Origin: Auricularia sp. M13
Lineage: Eukaryota; Basidiomycota; Agaricomycetes; Auriculariales; Auriculariaceae
Reading direction: 5' to 3'
Length of the DNA: 64,000 nucleotides
Assembly (NCBI GenBank): GCA_037042915.1
Contig: CM073199.1
Location: 1,674,001 to 1,738,000 of the forward strand
In this document: piece after piece, positions 12,897 through 24,522 of the stretch
Numbering within the stretch: the first letter of the stretch is position 1
Layout: each line of letters begins with the position of its first letter
Translations under genes and position numbers: made by a program
The notes under the pieces: model-generated
What the model was told of the DNA's origin: nothing
Databases searched by the model: none
Seen by the model: the letters and a program-made list of their open reading frames with translations, nothing else

Positions 12897-13959
12897 CTAC
12901 TTGCGACAAGATCTCTTCCGTTTTAGCCTTAGGCTTGGCTCTTCGGTACCGGAGGTTTTGTTCTCCGAGTCGTTCACTTGGTCGGGCTCAGGTGTCGTCA
13001 CCGCGGTGTCGTGGGTGGAGGCGCGTGATGAGGACGCGGATGCAGCGGAGCCTGTTGTTCCCACGCGTCTCCTCTTTGCAGGTCTCCGGGTCTCTTCCAC
13101 TGTCGAAGGAGACTCTTTCTGAAGCTCTGTGGCGTTCGCCCGCGTCGATAGTGGACCGTAATGGTCCCTGTCCAGCTTGCGCTCCTCGTCGCGAATGCGT
13201 CGGTGCATACCCCATCCATGCGTCAGAGTCGATGATTTGACCACTGAACCCCAGCGAGTGAGCTCGGCGTCAATGTCGTTCAGCCTCCTCCCGGTACGCT
13301 GGACGCGAGGGTCAAGTTTGGCACGCGCCATGTCCTCCGCAGTCGGTTTCTCCTCACGGCTACGAGGTTGATTATACCACCATGCGTAAACAGCGTCGTG
13401 GTATGCTGTACGTGCCTCCTTGAAGGCGGCGACAAGTTCCGGAGGGGCGCGCAGAAATTCGTAATGTTGCTTCCGCGGCGCTTGATTCCTGACAGGTTCT
13501 GGCGCATTTACAGTCGGTGCAACATCTTTGCCTCGAGTAGATCTACGAGTGTTATTCTGGATGGGTTGATTTTGATCACCTATGCCCGATTATCAGAGGC
13601 GTGTGATGATTGTTCGGATGGTGCTTACTCTGGTGGTTGTGCAGCGGCGCGCCCGCTGGTGCACTCTCCTCTGGCTGCACATTCTGAAATTCTACCGCAA
13701 TTGGTGCAGGAACTAGAAGTATATCATCTTAGTATAGGCTTATGGCGCCAGATGAGGGTGTTTGTTGAGAATCATACTCACTATTGTGTTGTTGGGGCGA
13801 ACTCCAGAATGGGACGATAGGAGCGAAGGCACCCGTGGAACCATTGGGAGAGTTCATGTCTTTGTAGGAGGGTAAGGGTGGTAGAGGGGGTATTGTAGAA
13901 TGGAGATGTCTTGTGGGGGAAGAGAAGATGGCGGGCGGAGTTGCGAAGTGTGGACCCAT
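12897..13959 (-). CDS. Unknown nuclear-type protein, tandem paralog 1
   Basis: Start ATG at 13957-13959. Introns begin GTGAGT near 13783 and GTAAGC near 13631, and the stop is at 12897. The N-terminus is Pro/Ser-rich and disordered. A conserved helical core follows: LRAPPELVAAFKEARTAYHD, AVYAWWYNQPRSREEKP, then KLDPRVQRTGRRLNDIDAEL and RRIRDEERKLDRDHYG. The tail is basic and Ser/Thr-rich with KRRRVG and RLKRKRS signals. No family was recognised. The core is clearly shared with 14729-15762, so the two are a tandem pair on one strand. Its 3' end faces TGS1, 66 bases away. A nuclear place is inferred only from the basic clusters. Confidence 0.7.
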
Positions 13960-14728
13960 TTATTCGGAAATGCCCGCCACGCCTCCACTCCTGCACAGCG
14001 CAGCAAGTCCAAATATACCATAGTATGAGTCCTTTTTTGCTCGAGCTGCACGGCTGACTCTGACGACGTGAAATCAACGTGGTAGTTAACTGTCCCTTTC
14101 GATCGCGAATGGCGAAACCTCTCTGCGCCTATGACTGACTTGACGAGCGCTATGACAGACAAGTAAAAGCCCCGTTGATTCAGCTAGACTTACATCTCTT
14201 CGATTATGCGCTCTCGCAGTTGCAAAGTCTTGGCCTTGAGTCAGTGCTCATTTTGATTCGATAGGTCCCGAGAGCAGGCGCATAGCTCAGAGGATATCAA
14301 TTGTAGCGGAATTGAACCTCTTTAATACTTTTGAACCACTCGTTTGCGTATGAGACGACATTCATTGAGGATTTGTCCGGAACCTGATCGCGACAGTGGC
14401 GGTGCATCGGATGTATGGTTGCCGATCTCCGTCAAAGCTTGAAATACGTGGCTGTCGCAGTCGCAGCTGGAAATCTACTACACTTAACGCTCCAGACCGG
14501 CGAGCAAATCAACCGCGCACGGCCCATTACACCGGATTAGTAGAAGCGTCCTGGCGCAAGTCGGAAGGTCGGGTCCCATCCTGCCATGGAGTTTGGGCTG
14601 CCGGGACGCGTAAAACAGCACCACCGACTGTAACGCAAGATGTATCAAAACGAACGGCAACCCAAAGATAGGAGCAAGCGGTTGATTGTATCTAATAACA
14701 GGAGTTCAAAGTCCACCCTGACGGAGCA
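13960..14728. other. Intergenic, nothing recognised
   Basis: 770 bases between the tandem paralogs, holding the promoter of paralog 1 and the 3' flank of paralog 2. A weak tRNA-like patch at about 14280-14335 is rejected because its A- and B-box-like pieces are on opposite strands. Confidence 0.4.
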
Positions 14729-15762
14729 TCATCCGCGACCAGAAGTAGACGCCCTCGTGGACCGACGCACGCCGCCTTCCTTTGCCGACGATGCGATAGA
14801 AGGAGCTGGAGACTGAGTCGTTCGAGTGTCAGATGGGTTGCGAAGAGCAGACATTCTCGTCGACTGTCGTGGAGGCGGGGTAGGTTTTGCGACGCTGGCT
14901 GAGGTGGAATCATCGAGCTCGTCCATTGCTTTTCTTTTCTTCAGATGACGTTCTGGCTCCTCGGTTTCCTCGGCCATTCGAGCATAGAACTCTTTGTCGA
15001 GGAGTCTCTCCTCGGTGCGAATCTGCCTCTGCGCGGTTCGATCGTTTTTGAGTGTGCTGACGCGAACAACCTTGCCAGCCTTAGAGAGTTCTTCGTCGAG
15101 AGCGTCGAGCACTTTCCCTGCACGTTGGACGTTCGGGTCGAGCTTGACCCTTTCCCAATCATCCTCGGTTGGCGCTTCGCCGCGCCGCCGCGGTTTGCTA
15201 TGCCACCACGTATAAATGGCCTCGTGGTAGTTAGCCCGGGCCTCCTTGAAAGCAAGCACGAGTTGAGGAGGTGCTTGTACGATTTCGTACGTGAGTTCCC
15301 GCGGCGCGCGACGAATGCGGGTCTGTTGGCCTGAAGCAGCCATATCGTTTGCTTGATTTTGGGGAGCTTCGATTTCGCCGGCCACTCCGCTCCTGTTAGC
15401 GCCAAGCGCTACATTGAAGTTGTGAGCTGAGTGATGACTGGCGGCGAAGGATAATAGCTCACGCGTGCTGTGGCCTTGGATAGCGGCACTCAATTGTGAG
15501 TTTGTCCGAGTCAATACTGCAGGCGTTTTTGCCAAGCCTTGATCCTCAATATGGCGCGAGAGTAGAGTTGAGACCCCTTCCTCTTATTCCATACAGTGAG
15601 CCTGTATATTAGACGCGTAGACACCTGCTCACCGAAGTGCTGTGCGGACGGTGATGGTCGAGAGCTGGCTTTGCCGGCCTCCGCAAACAATGGCGGTAGA
15701 CTTGCGGGAGTTCTCATGTCTACGTATCTTACGTGGTCAGATGCGGCGCGGGTCGCGGGCAT
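14729..15762 (-). CDS. Unknown nuclear-type protein, tandem paralog 2
   Basis: The stop at 14729 and the core are clear; the 5' end is not. A likely first exon starts at the ATG at 15760-15762 (MPATRAASDHVRYVDMRTP), with an alternative ATG at 15715-15717, and is joined by short introns to the long exon ending at 14729. The core matches paralog 1: QAPPQLVLAFKEARANYHEA, IYTWWHSKPRRRGEAP, KLDPNVQRAGKVLDALDEEL, and RQIRTEERLLDKEFYARM. The tail carries HLKKRKAM and a Ser/Thr/Arg-rich end. The TWWHSKP/AWWYNQP block is the most conserved part and probably the functional core. Function unknown. Confidence 0.65.
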
Positions 15763-16543
15763 GTGCACGATCTCTACCTTTCGTCGAGCAATGTGAAAGG
15801 GATGAGGAGCTGTGTACTCGTGTTTGTCGCGGGCCGTTCTCACAAAATCCGAGTCCGACGTCGCAGCGCTTTTTCCAGCTCACGGTCACCGATACCTGCA
15901 CGCGCTACCTCTCTGGCGACGTTACGCCTGTCAACCTACAGTCTCCGCGTTTTTCTCCTCCCAAAGGCTGCCCCGCGAGCCCTCTGTCGTACAAAAAGCT
16001 CTCAACTCCTAGCTCCAAAACCTTGTGGCCTACCTCGGGCGCCAAGGTGTGCTTCAAAAGCTTCGAGAGACGATCCCCAAACCCTCGCACTTAAGCTACA
16101 TCAGCACTGTCGGCTACATGGCACTGTATCATCTTGCTGGTTTCGATTCATGTTCGCTCAGCCTATTTTTATTCGTATTCTTGGCCGTGCGCGGACTACT
16201 ATGGCTATTTTTCCTTGGATATTGCTATCGTATCACGAATCCTAATCCTAGGTTGGCTGCTGCTGAATGTGACTAGGACTCGGGCGCGCTCGATCGGAAT
16301 TCAACATTATTGCAACACCAGGCGCCCCACCTGTTCCGTAAACCGCTGCATCTGTCTAGTTTCTGTACAGAGTCTTATAGTTTGCCTCTAGAGCGCTTAT
16401 CGTGTGTTACACTGGCGGGAGCTATTGGCAACTTTATTTACGTACCTGCCTTCTTCGACACTGAGCCTGGCCCTGACCAGCAGATTTCATGCGCTGATTC
16501 TAGCTAAAATTTCAGCGATGTGTCGATATCTACATCTATACAA
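15763..16543. other. Intergenic, nothing recognised
   Basis: 780 bases between the start of paralog 2 and the stop of the minus-strand AKR. Open frames are short and unlike the neighbours in codon use. No repeat or RNA gene seen. Confidence 0.35.
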
Positions 16544-18005
16544 TCACTCGAACGAAATGCTAGCCACTGCTGCGTCTAACTCCTTGAGGTCCTCCGCATT
16601 GAATACGTATTCGCCGGCGACTCTGTTCTCCTCCGTCCTCTTGACTTGCCTGGCACCGTTTCTCAGAAAATCGCAATGGCCAATGATCAAAGGCTTACGA
16701 TGAACCAGGCAGAGGCATGACGTGGTCGCCCCGCGCAGCGACCCATGCGATAGCGGCCTCCATTTCACTAGTTGTCAGGCCTTCTCGAACATGCTATACG
16801 TGCGTCCTTACCTGAGAGATTGATATCCCATTCTTTGCCGCAACCGCACCAAACGCATCGATGGCGGGTTTGAACCTCTTCTGGCTCTGTGGATCAGAAT
16901 CAATCTCAACGATCCTTATCCCTCTAGGGCTACATATGGATTCCATACCTCTTCCTGCAGTATGGGAAAGCGCCTGCGGATATCATTCGCTGGGAGATCG
17001 TTCACGTTGATTCCACCAGGCGTGAGGAGTCCGCGGCCCATTGGTCTATGGCCGGCCTCTCCAGTGAGTCATGCAATGCTTGAGCACACGAAGGAGAAGG
17101 TGCTTACGAATATGCCACCACAACAACGCCGAGTTCTTTCGCGGTCTTGATGACTGTCCTACCCGTTAGCACTCGTGCCACGGAAATTGAATGGAGAAAC
17201 GCACCGGCCTGGATCTCCGCGGGATAGTGCACCGGGGAAACCTGAATCTCAACAGCTGCAATCGGGTGGACCTAGGGTAAATCACTAAGTCTGCCACTCG
17301 GAGATGCTGAAGGCTCGTGGATTACCGCATGAGCACGACGCAGCTGATCCGCGGTCACCTCGGACAAGCCGATGTGGTCGAATTTGCCTTCCTTGACGAG
17401 CTGCGCGAGAACCTTGACTTGTTCCTGCCAGTGAATGGACGAATTAAGATCCTCTCTTTGTAGACTGTGATGATCTCACCTCGATGGGGATTTTGGCATC
17501 AACGCGAGCATTTTCATAAAGATCGACGCGCTTCTTGCCACCAAGCTTTTCGATGATGTTGTTCACGCTGCGCCTGATATTCTCCTCCCTGTAAGGGTAC
17601 GATTAGCATGCGGCCCTGAGCACCTAAAGCCGCAACGTACGATCCGTCGGGTACGAGTTGGCCGGGAATGAGACCCCCCTTAACCGATAAGAACGATTTA
17701 TCCGCAAGCTCAGGGTACCTGCGCAAACCGTTTAGTAAGTAGGTCTACAGTAATAGCATCGAGAACTGTGGTACGCACTTGCTAAAGAAGCGCGCAACGA
17801 GTTCGAGATTCTGCGGGCCCAGCTTGTCGCCGTAGAACTCCCCGGCGTTCAGGAAGGCCTTGACGCCTGCGGGCTGGGCGTCGATGGTATTCTTGATGGC
17901 AGCGAAGCACTGTTCGTCTGGGACCGGCGTGGGCTGGATCGTCATGAGCATCAGCCCATGGCCGACTTTGCTGACGGGAACAGTGCGTGCGAGCAAAACA
18001 GACAT
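16544..18005 (-). CDS. Aldo/keto reductase, pyridoxal-reductase-like (copy A)
   Basis: Start ATG at 18003-18005 (MSVLLARTVPVSKVGHGLML), stop at 16544 (VAGEYVFNAEDLKELDAAVA near the end), with about six short introns. Seen in order: PDEQCFAAIKNTIDAQPAGV, AFLNAGEFYGDKLGPQNLEL with the catalytic-type Tyr, FLSVKGGLIPGQLVPDGS with the catalytic-type Lys, RRSVNNIIEKLGGKKRVDLY, NARVDAKIPIE, KVLAQLVKEGKFDHIGLSEV and HPIAAVEIQVSPVHYP. This order fits the S. pombe Plr1/YakC group, NADPH-dependent enzymes that reduce pyridoxal to pyridoxine in the cytosol. The substrate is not proven by sequence. Close paralog of 22678-24210. Confidence 0.87.
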
Positions 18006-18394
18006 GGATGTTTGGGAGGGGATGTTTGAACTCGGCGCCTTCAGCACTTGCTTATCAATGGATGAAGTAGGTCAGCACGGTGTGTCAACAGCGGAAGATG
18101 TACGGCGGTACTGAAAATGGCTAAGATTAGTCAGAAGTCTGCGTTGCTATTTCGATCTGCTCCCAGGGTGAAATTTGTAAATTCGATGATAAAGGCGGGC
18201 ACCAGCACGCCTGAGCCTCCATCCAAAAATTTCACAAAGACTAATTTATATGTAGTATTTCGTCACAGCGATTAAATTCGTACACAATCTGGCTTCGAGA
18301 AGAGAAACATACCCATGATCCAAAGTACACAGAGCATCGTCACCTAGGAACAAATCCAAATTACCGTACAGTAAAGGGTGCCAGAAGACTGAGT
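18006..18394. promoter_or_regulatory. AKR copy A promoter and GH55 3' flank
   Basis: 389 bases between the AKR start and the GH55 stop. AT-richer than the neighbours. No specific site recognised. Confidence 0.35.
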
Positions 18395-21327
18395 TCAGTG
18401 CGACCACTTCATAACGGTCGCCTGCGTGCCGAATCGGTTCGCATTCTGGTTGATGACCGGGGACCCGTTCACGTTAAGCATCTGCGTAACGCCCACGGTG
18501 GACAACCCGAGAAGCACGACGTTCGAGCTTCCGTCGACGCTCGCGATCTGGTTCTGGCACGTCGCGTCCAGCGTGCACGCGTCCGCATTGAAATTCTGCA
18601 AGAGAAAAACGCGAGGGGGGTAGTCAGCACCGCGCCACCGCAAAACTCGAAACCGAACGCACCTTGAAGAAGCTATACAATCCCGCGCCGTAAATGAAGA
18701 TGTTGCTGGAGTTGGTGACGCGCAGCGCCCACGCCGCGCCGTCCGCGCCGTACGACGGCGGATCGGCGTACTTGCTGTTCAGCGTGAACGGCTGCGGCGC
18801 GGGCGGCGAGGGCTGGAAGTACGGCGACTCGGACTGTATGACGCCGGCGAAATGGTTCTTCGCGTGCGCGAAGTTGTACTGCACGAGGACGTTGTGCTCC
18901 GAGCCCGTGCCGACGAGCCACACCGGGCCCTGGCTCTCGGAGAGCACGCCGCGCGCGGAGTAGACGTTGAGCTGTGGGCCGTTGTCGATGTCCTGTAAAG
19001 TGACGCAGTTCATCAAACCCAGTCAGTCCAAGACGGCGACCGAGAGAGCGCGAGACAAAACGTACGTGATCCGCTGTCCAGACCCAAAGCCCTTCAAGAT
19101 ATGCACTCGAATGCGTCGTCAGGTGCAGCCCGAGGAATGCCGCCATGCATGCCGCGTTGCGGCTGCCCTGCGCACAACCGTCATTCTGCAGGTCCGTCCC
19201 CAGCGCGCCGCCGAGCCGGATCACGGTCTCCCACGCGCCCGCCACGCCCTGCCGACCGGCAGGATCGTGCACGTTCCACTCCACGACAATCGCGCCGCCC
19301 GCTGCAGCGAACATTAAGACCGCGTATTGCGAAAGCGAAGCCAACGCAGACGTACCGGGCCCGCGCGTGGTGAAGATCATATCTGAGATCTCGAGGATGC
19401 CTGTCGAGCCCGGCGTGCCGACGCGCACAACGACCTGCGGGTTGGAGGGGTCCGCGAACTTGGGGCCGACGCCGATGATAGTCGACCACGCCTCGCCGAT
19501 GACCTGCGCACCAGCGGGGATGGTGAGCGTCGAGCGCACGACGTACGTCCCCTGGTCGAAGAAGATAATCTTGCAGCCCGCGTACTAGTAGTAGTTGCAC
19601 ACATCGCAGTCAGCTCTGGAACGATGCCGCAGATGAGAAGAGGCATGTACTTGCCTTGGCGAAAATGGTGGTAAGCACAGCGGTGTCATCCGTCGTCCCA
19701 TCGCCCTTCGCGCCGAGCGCCTTGACGCTGACGAACTCGCTAACATCGTAGTTCTCGTACTGCGGGCGTGGGCGCGAGACCCACTTGCCGCCCTCCAGCA
19801 GGACGCCGGGCTTGTGCGCCGCGGCGACGGCGTCGCGGAGGTACCTGAAGCTCGAGTTGCTGCCGGAATAGACGTTGCCCTGGACCCACTGCGCGACGGG
19901 GCCTGACGCGCCGGACAAAACGACGGCGGCGCCATTGACGTCGGCGACGCCGTTAGTGACGCCGGAAAAGACGACATTATCGAGCACAAAGCCGCTCGCG
20001 TAGGATACCGCCTGGTCCGTCGTCGTCTGAATCGCCGTGTGTACGTTCGTGAAGGTCGAGTCGGCGATGATGCTCGCGCCCGTCGCCTGCCGCGAGAGCG
20101 TGCTGCCCGTGCTGAGCCGGAAGCCGACGGGACAGTTGACGATATTGATGTGATAGAATAGCCACACTGCGCATGTCAGTTGAGAGGGAGAGAGAGCAGG
20201 CAGAGTAAAGGACGTACCCCAGCTCCATCCGAGCTGTATAGCAGTCTGGGCGCCATTCACAGTGACATTCCGGACGGTAAACTGCTGGTTGCCAAGGTTG
20301 AGGCCGATCGCGCCACCGTTGATGACCATGTCGCCCATGAAGCCGCCCGAGCCGTTTTCCATGAACATGCCCACCTGGCCCGTCGTCGGGTCGCGCGACA
20401 TCTCGATGCGCAGGTTCGAGATGGACGTCGACTGCGAGACCTGCCAATGCAGCCCGTTCACCGTCGACGACACCGGCAGCTGGCGCATGTCGATCACCAG
20501 GTTGCGAAGCGACTGGTTTACGGGGTTAGGACAATGGAATGGGACAATGGCACGGTATGGCTGGCGTACCCGGTAAAAGTTGTTCTGGTTCTGGTAGTAT
20601 TGTTGATTTTCACCTGGAAAAAGCGTCAATATTGAGAGGAGTCGGAATGCGCGAGCGTAACGAACCCGTGTAGGGGTCAGCATCTGCAATTTAATTCCTT
20701 CGTCAACGCCAATCCGAAGGTGGAGAACAATACCACACACCGATTAATCCAATACCACTGAAATTGGCGGAGGCGAGCAGAGTCGGGGGGTTGCGCGCAT
20801 CACCGATCATGGCCGTGTACCAGTACAGAATGACGGGTGAGGAGACCACATATTTGCTAGAAGTCATAGAAAACATGAGAGAATTGAGTATACGGACTGA
20901 GATGAGAATCACAGTCACATACCCAGGTGGGAAATAGACGACAGCTGGTGTACGCGTCGACTGGCCACAGGCTTGGCCGCAGCGCCCGCCGCTGGAGATG
21001 GCGTTGCTGCAAGTGCACACGTTCAGTGAGCGTGTGTTGCATGAGAGCAAAAGGGAGAAGGCATACGACGCACTTGATAGCAATGGTATCGTCCGTGAAG
21101 CCGTCACCGCGTGCGCCAAAGTCGCGCACGTTGCGCCGCACAGTATACGACGACGGATTGACGTTGTAGGCGGACGCGCCGCGCGTCGGCATGTTCTCCA
21201 GCCAGTACGGCGCGCCAGGAGCAGCATTCCCTCCGCCAAGCGGCGCAGAGCATGCCGAGCCGAGTGCGAGAGCACTGTCGACGGCGGCGAGGAGCGCAAG
21301 GGCCACGCTGGGGAATAAGACGACCAT
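18395..21327 (-). CDS. GH55 exo-beta-1,3-glucanase, secreted
   Basis: Start ATG at 21325-21327 with signal peptide MVVLFPSVALALLAAVDSAL. About seven short introns, stop at 18395 after TQATVMKWSH. Two beta-helix halves are visible, each opening with the pectate-lyase-3 signature: VRDFGARGDGFTDDTIAI near residue 65 and VKALGAKGDGTTDDTAVL near mid-protein. Between and after them lie FYRVRQ, NLVIDMRQLPVSSTVNGLHW, MFMENGSGGFMGDMVINGGA and ILEISDMIFTTRGPG. The length (about 770 residues) and double-helix layout are those of fungal GH55. Known: these exo-acting enzymes release glucose or gentiobiose from beta-1,3-glucans. Likely role is turnover of fungal wall glucan or feeding on it (inference). 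Confidence 0.9.
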
Positions 21328-21933
21328 GAAGAAGCTACGAGTCGGGCTTGGTGAGTCTTTGCTGCTGGGTCCGTTCGCGCTTTATACTGGCGGTGTGCAG
21401 ATCGTCGTAAAGTGTGTCCGCGCGAGGCCATCTGGGCGCAGACGAATGGCGGGCAGAGCACTGAGCGTCCGGAGGCCGGTTTAGGGCCTCCCGCCGCCCG
21501 CGACGAGCTCATGTGAGCGGGCGAGCATCCCAACTGCATGCAACATATGGAACGGCGCCCCACAAATGGGGACGGACGAGGCCGCGCATCGGTCACACCC
21601 CAACGCCGTCCAACGCCTGAATGGAACGCTGACGCCAAGCCAGCGCATGGGCCGTCCACTGACGCACAGACGACGTCCAGTGGTCTGCGGCCAGCAGGAC
21701 CCGGCCGCGACATGAATGCAGCGTAGATCGGTGTCAAGTCGAGCGGAGTTTGCACGTGCCCATGCTCCGTTTCCTCTCTGGGAGCATCGCAGCGTAATCA
21801 TTGACGCTTGGTGACCTGCTGATACGTTAGCAACGTGTCGTCCTTCTGGCCGGTACCCCAGACTGCGGGGCACCGGTGATGGAAAGGTTGCAGCGCTGGC
21901 ATGGTATACTGGATAAGGTAGAAGGTCGTTCAG
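21328..21933. promoter_or_regulatory. GH55 promoter region
   Basis: About 600 bases upstream of the GH55 start, ending at the relic of the secreted-protein gene. Open frames here are not supported. No site identified beyond general promoter position. Confidence 0.4.
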
Positions 21934-22230
21934 TTAACAACAGAGACGCCGTAAGCTTGTCCTGCTCCCAAAGAGATCATGCAGCATATCGCGCACAGGA
22001 AGCCCATCGATTGCCACAACTTCAGAAGGAAATATCGTATGAGCGCTATCCAAGCTCGTACCAGACGCGCTGGAGCCTTCGTGAGCGCGGACATGAACGG
22101 CCTTGAGTAGCCGCTTCCTCAATGTTCGATGCGACGCCAGATGAGCCGCAGAAACCGGCACTGACGACATCGCCTTCGTGGCGTGCACGGCGACCAACGC
22201 AACATGGGAAGGGACACTATCCACGGCGCC
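21934..22230 (-). pseudogene. C-terminal relic of the secreted repeat protein (third copy)
   Basis: On the minus strand the translation VPSHVALVAVHATKAMSSVP, then VSAAH and KAVHVRAHEGSSAS, aligns with the last about 75 residues of the two full-length proteins (VPSDVTSVAAHATKVTSSVP, KLVHVGAQEGSSAS). It is more diverged than the full copies are from each other and lacks everything upstream. It is joined directly to a TGS1 5' fragment at its 5' side, marking a recombination junction near 22230-22270. Confidence 0.75.
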
Positions 22231-22269
22231 AGCAACGGGAACCTTTTCAGATGCATCAGAGTCCTGGTG

Positions 22270-22600
22270 GGAACAACTCGATCGTCCGACTGCAAGTCTC
22301 CCAAGCGAGGTCGTTTAGCCGGACTCGCAAAAGACGGTGGATCGAGCTCTGGGTCGGCGCAGCCATAATCCTCTACGACAGATGATTCCTTGCCATCCTT
22401 GGGCGACGCGGGCGAACTCGACGGAAGCAGTAGTTGTCACAGAAGTCGAACGCAGCGCCTGCTTTCTCTCGGGCGAAGCCAAGCAAATGTTGACATACTT
22501 CTGCGCATACGACCCATAACGATAGTATCAGCGCTGGCAGACGGCGGACCGGGAATGTGACGCTGAGGGGAAAGAGGCGCGCACGGCAAAGTCCGCCTCT
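22270..22600 (-). pseudogene. TGS1 5' fragment
   Basis: Minus-strand sequence from about 22600 down to 22270 matches the TGS1 first-exon region (11587-12000): the shared upstream leader GAGGAAGAGAGGCGGACTTT, MGRMRKSMSTFAW, KESSVVED and AKRPRLGDLQSDD. The matching stretch stops before the methyltransferase core, so no catalytic motif is present. It follows the intact AKR as TGS1 follows the AKR relic in the plus-strand block. Confidence 0.75.
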
Positions 22601-22677
22601 CTTCCTCGCAAATTTTCATCAGTCTCAGGCGTCTACGCGTTGTTGCTTTATAATACGGTCTATGAACTTTGGTACAA

Positions 22678-24210
22678 TCACTGGATCTTGATATCTCCAA
22701 TAACGGCGTCTAATTCCTTCAAATCTTCTGGCGGAATCACGATCTCGCCCGCAGCTCGATTCTCTTGCGTCCTGTTGACGTGCCTATCGCCAGCCCTCAG
22801 TCATGCGCATGTCTTTAAGGATAAACGCTGTTCTTACGATGAACCCGGCAGGGGCATGACGTGGTCTCCACGGGCAGCGACCCAAGCGATGGCAGCCTGG
22901 AGTTCTCGTGAGGCATCTCGAAAGGTAGCCAGCAACCAGACTCACCTGCGCGACGGTGATCCCACGCTTGTTCGCGAACTTGGTCAAGGCATCCAGTACT
23001 GGCTGAATCTTTTCCTTGTTCTAAAAACACGGACGGTTAGCCGAGCGAGTATTCGGTGCATGCTCAGACTCAGTGGCGGACATCTTCCAGGAACTTGGGG
23101 ATCTGGTGGCGCATGTCGCCCTCAGGCAGCGCCTTAAGATCGATTCCCTTGCCGGTGACGAGGCCGTGTCCTATCGGTCTGTGGTCGAAAAGGGGTCAGC
23201 ATTCTGAAGCGCGAGTCTGCACTAGCAGGGAGTCGATGCCTACGAGTACGCAACCACCGCAACGCCCAGCTCCTTGGCCGCCTTGATCACTGCCAGATTC
23301 AAGCGCGATATAAGCGCTATGACAGTCTACAGTAGGAAACCAGACGACGAACCGTCCTTGATTTCCTGCGGGTAGTGCACAGGCGAGACCTGAACCTCAA
23401 TGGCCGCGATCGGATGGACCTGTATGATATCGCACACCCGGCGTCAGCACCCGTCTGTATATTTACAATTGTGGAGAAGAAAGAAAAAACTCACCGCATG
23501 CGCACGGCGGAGGTCTTCTTCGGTCACCTCAGACAAGCCGATGTAATCGAACTTGCCCTCCTTGACAAGCTGCGCCAGGACCTTGACTTGGTCCTGCCAG
23601 ACTGTGAATTTCCGCTCGTAAGATCACTCGTCAGTGTTCGTACCTCGATTGGGATGCTGCGGTCCACGCGCGCCTGCTGGTAGAGATCAAGGTGCTTCTT
23701 GCCATCCAGTTTTGCGAGCGTAGTATCCACGCTGCGCCTGATATTCTCCTCCCTGGACATCATGATGATACAGTATCGTAAGCCTGCAACGCCGACGAGT
23801 ATCGCAATACAGAAGAACGCACGAGCCATCGGGGACCAGCTGGCCGTCCTTAAGGCCACCCTTGACCGAGATGAACGCCTTCGAAGCGAGCTCCGGATAT
23901 CTATTGAGAGCAGCCAGCACAAGTGCAATCAGCGTTCGATAGTCACCCGTGCGCAGTGGCGTAGCACGAATGCGGATGCTTACTTGGTGAAGAAGCGCGC
24001 AACAAGCTCGAGGTTTTGCGGCCCGAGCTTGTCTCCATAGAACAGTCCCGCATTGAGGAATGCCTTCACGCCTTCTGGCTGGGCATCGATGGTGTCCTTG
24101 ATAGCGGCGAAGCATTGCTCGTCGGGTACCGGCTTTGGCGTCCAGGTCATGAACATCAGCCCATGGCCGATCTTGCTGACGGGGACGGAGTTGGCGAGGA
24201 GGACAGACAT
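22678..24210 (-). CDS. Aldo/keto reductase, pyridoxal-reductase-like (copy B)
   Basis: Start ATG at 24208-24210 (MSVLLANSVPVSKIGHGLMF), stop at 22678-22680 after LDAVIGDIKIQ, with about seven short introns. Motifs in order: PDEQCFAAIKDTIDAQPEGV, AFLNAGLFYGDKLGPQNLEL (Tyr), KAFISVKGGLKDGQLVPDGS (Lys), IRRSVDTTLAKLDGKKHLDL, YQQARVDRSIPIEVQVKVLA, KEGKFDYIGLSEVTEEDLRR, HPIAAIEVQVSPVHYPQEIK, GVAVVAYSPIGHGLVTGKG and KFANKRGITVAQVSL. Complete by eye. Same enzyme type as copy A. It is the intact counterpart of the relic at 11073-11532 and sits between the inverted secreted-protein copy and the TGS1 fragment. Confidence 0.87.
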
Positions 24211-24522
24211 GGCACTGGTGTGGCGGAGTGATCTGAAGGGGTGCTTATAAATCTTAGCGGGAACTTTATACCAGCGAGAGTCTGCTTATAAATCTTCCCG
24301 GGCATCCGAGGACGGAGTGTTTGTAAAGCACTGCCTTCCGTCAGAGCAATGTGTCATTGCCAAGACTGACACCGGCTGACAGAGATTCATACATATGCAA
24401 CCTTACTGCTCAATGCTGTTGTGAACACAATTGGCAAAAAAAATTGATCCAATGTGTCAAGAATATCCAATGCGATGCTCAGCAGGTGATCTCGCGCAAT
24501 GATTTCAGGACAGGATATCGAC

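Noticed and set aside
14280-14335. tRNA-like patch with TAGCTCAGAGG
   Set aside because: A- and B-box-like pieces are on opposite strands and no cloverleaf forms.
20703-21873. Long minus-strand frames over the GH55 5' region (350 and 130 residues)
   Set aside because: Out of frame with the GH55 exons and without any family feature; shadows of GC-rich coding DNA.
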